Both the position numbers and the translations under genes were made by a program. The notes under the pieces were generated by a model. That model saw only the letters and a program-made list of their open reading frames with translations, did no database searches and was not told where the DNA came from. Positions 62,847 to 64,000 of a stretch of 64,000 bases of DNA are shown here, one piece after another. Each line of letters opens with the position of its first letter. The stretch's first letter is position 1. Source of the DNA: Robertkochia marina (GTDB lineage Bacteria > Bacteroidota > Bacteroidia > Flavobacteriales > Flavobacteriaceae); contig NZ_SSMC01000002.1 of the NCBI RefSeq assembly GCF_004799345.1, positions 496,001-560,000 of the forward strand, given 5' to 3'.

Positions 62847-62886
62847 AAAAGTAGTATCATATATGAAAATATCCTTTCGCCCCAAT

Positions 62887-63297
62887 TTACAGGGGAAATG
62901 AAGATCTGGGATTTAGCATTTCTTCTAGTACTGCTCTTAATCCGTTGGGAGCTGTAATAATTAATTCTTCATGAAAGCTGAGGGTCTTTATATCATTATA
63001 TTCAAAAAGCTTATTGCGTTCAATTTCGTAAGAAACATCTCTTCTCCGCTCATTATACTCAGTGTCAATTTGAATGATAAGTTTGAGCGCTTCGGAATAG
63101 AAGTCCATGATATAAGGTCCAACAGGATGCTTACATTTAAAATTGTGTTTAATAAACGGTTTACTTTCTAAGATTTCTTTTAATTTCAATTCAGTCTCCG
63201 TTAAACTAAGTTGTAAATCCATAAAGTTTATGGAGCTTTTGGAATGAATTTTCTTCCACTTCTCCAGGTCGTAATAATGATCTTTTGATGATTTCAT
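62887..63297 (-). CDS. Degenerate DUF559 endonuclease-like protein
   Basis: The 136-residue paralogue lies directly upstream of the first DUF559 gene on the same strand. Alignment by eye gives FKCKHPVGPYIMDFY for FRYQHPLGIYIVDFY and LKLIIQIDTEYN for LQLVIEVDGEYH. The probable catalytic Glu is Gln, and the following Gly and His are Thr and Asn. The later VIRF strand is TLSF. It is probably inactive as a nuclease. Its C-terminus (SSFPL) also lies in a TTTCCCC repeat arm. Confidence 0.75.
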   Translation of the reverse strand: MKSSKDHYYDLEKWKKIHSKSSINFMDLQLSLTETELKLKEILESKPFIKHNFKCKHPVGPYIMDFYSEALKLIIQIDTEYNERRRDVSYEIERNKLFEYNDIKTLSFHEELIITAPNGLRAVLEEMLNPRSSFPL

Positions 63298-63531
63298 GTG
63301 ATGTATTGCTTAGAGCAACATCCATTTCCGCCCTTTAGGGTGGGGAAATGAAATGGATTTTGCATAATTGGTTATTTAGTTTTTATGTAGTATTTCGTAC
63401 TCTGTGTTGTAAAGTTCGAGACACGAGCCTGCCATTTCGCCGGCTGGAGACCCTTTCTGCCGACAGGTAGGATTGCCATAAAGGTCTACAAGACCTTTTT
63501 TATACCCTCGGTCCTCCCATACACCCGTACC
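63298..63531. repeat. Reverse palindromic element and a mosaic-repeat hairpin module
   Basis: CATTTCCGCCCTTTAGGGTGGGGAAATG lies at 63327-63354, opposite in direction to that at 62413. At 63472-63515 a partial mosaic module contains the palindrome AAAGGTCTACAAGACCTTT next to GATTGCC and TCGGTCCTCCC. That palindrome recurs at 34359. Confidence 0.55.
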
Positions 63532-63915
63532 TCACGATATATCATCAAACCTCGTCTTTTCCATCATTCTTTTGGTGATAAAGATCTGTAGTCGTAAGGG
63601 TTTTATATGGTTATCGATGATACGCCGGGGAGTTTTGAGTCCCAGGTCGGAGAGGATACTGAGCTGTGCCTTTAGTGCGTAGAGGTAGGAATTGGCTTGG
63701 TCGAGATATTGAATGAATTCCTGGTCATTGCCTGCTTTTTTACTTCCTTTGGCAATATGGGCAGGGACTTGTACCACGGTTTTTTTGATCAGTGCACTTA
63801 GATGAAATTCTTCAGGAGAGGGGAGTATACTTAACAATTTGTAAACGGCTTGCACAAGTTCAAGGCTGGATTTCCAAATGGGGAGGGCTTTGTAGTCGGT
63901 GTGATAATTGGCCAT
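63532..63915 (-). CDS. Four-helix-bundle protein, S23/IVS family
   Basis: The 127-residue helical protein has YKALPIWKSSLELVQAVYKL, FHLSALIKKTVVQVPAHIAKG (family pattern L-x-x-Q-x-R-R-x-x-x-S-I-x-x-N-I-A-E-G, here altered) and EFIQYLDQANSYLYALKAQL. The usual SNIAEG is AHIAKG, so this is a divergent member. Unlike the other three copies, no matching inverted repeats are visible on both sides. The right flank reaches the window end. Confidence 0.83.
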   Translation of the reverse strand: MANYHTDYKALPIWKSSLELVQAVYKLLSILPSPEEFHLSALIKKTVVQVPAHIAKGSKKAGNDQEFIQYLDQANSYLYALKAQLSILSDLGLKTPRRIIDNHIKPLRLQIFITKRMMEKTRFDDIS

Positions 63916-64000
63916 ATGGAATGGTTTTATTGTTAGGTTGGAAGATTAAATATAGTAAATTTTCTATACCGTTAAAGATTATCCTAATAATTTTTCCTTT

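Overview
The window is from a member of the Bacteroidota, most likely a marine Flavobacteriaceae. Evidence: a type IX secretion C-terminal sorting domain, lipoproteins with acidic residues just after the lipid cysteine, a UpxY-type NusG paralogue, a Bacteroidota-style TAnnTTTG promoter in front of lpd, weak Shine-Dalgarno signals, and many thrombospondin-type-3 (TSP3) calcium-repeat proteins. No tRNA, rRNA, CRISPR array, transposase or phage gene was recognised.

Region 1 (1-18.5 kb) is a Wzy-type capsule or surface-polysaccharide locus. It has an outer-membrane Wzi-like protein, a UpxY antiterminator, a long untranslated leader with a good promoter candidate, manC and a stand-alone phosphomannose-isomerase cupin. 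A pseudaminic-acid operon (pseB, pseC, pseF, a tandem GNAT protein, pseI) follows, then a flippase, a polysialyltransferase-like glycosyltransferase, a Wzy-like polymerase, two GT4 glycosyltransferases, an epimerase and the initiating polyprenyl-phosphate sugar transferase. The stretch 7.4-14.7 kb is visibly more AT-rich than its neighbours.

Region 2 (18.5-24.6 kb) encodes secreted DUF1800 and DUF1501 proteins, a fibronectin-III-like lipoprotein and a Rieske lipoprotein. Region 3 (24.9-39.8 kb) makes GDP-L-fucose (gmd, fcl, a second cupin) and UDP-GlcNAc-derived uronic acid (tviB/tviC type). It also has a GT11 fucosyltransferase-like gene, a sulfotransferase, a sulfate-activation operon (cysQ, tandem DUF2061, cysC, cysD, cysN) and a third cupin. 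With a second sulfotransferase at 41.7 kb, this suggests a sulfated, fucose- and nonulosonate-containing polymer.

Region 4 (40-59.3 kb) holds five paralogous TSP3 lipoproteins with 4, 6, 9, 11 and 10 calcium-repeat units. Four end in divergent leucine-rich-repeat-like domains. They are interspersed with a second flippase, an acyltransferase-3 protein and an AlgI/AlgJ-like O-acylation pair. Region 5 (59.9-64 kb) has a flavin reductase, lpd, two DUF559 nuclease-like genes and a four-helix-bundle gene.

The spaces between genes are unusually rich in structure. There are at least eleven copies of a mosaic repeat with constant ends and exchangeable hairpin cores, many tracts with a 7- or 8-bp period, and four S23/IVS-type four-helix-bundle genes. 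Three of those four sit between matching imperfect inverted repeats, like the intervening sequences of 23S rRNA but outside any rRNA. These cassettes, the mosaic repeat and the TSP3 array are the least ordinary parts of the window.
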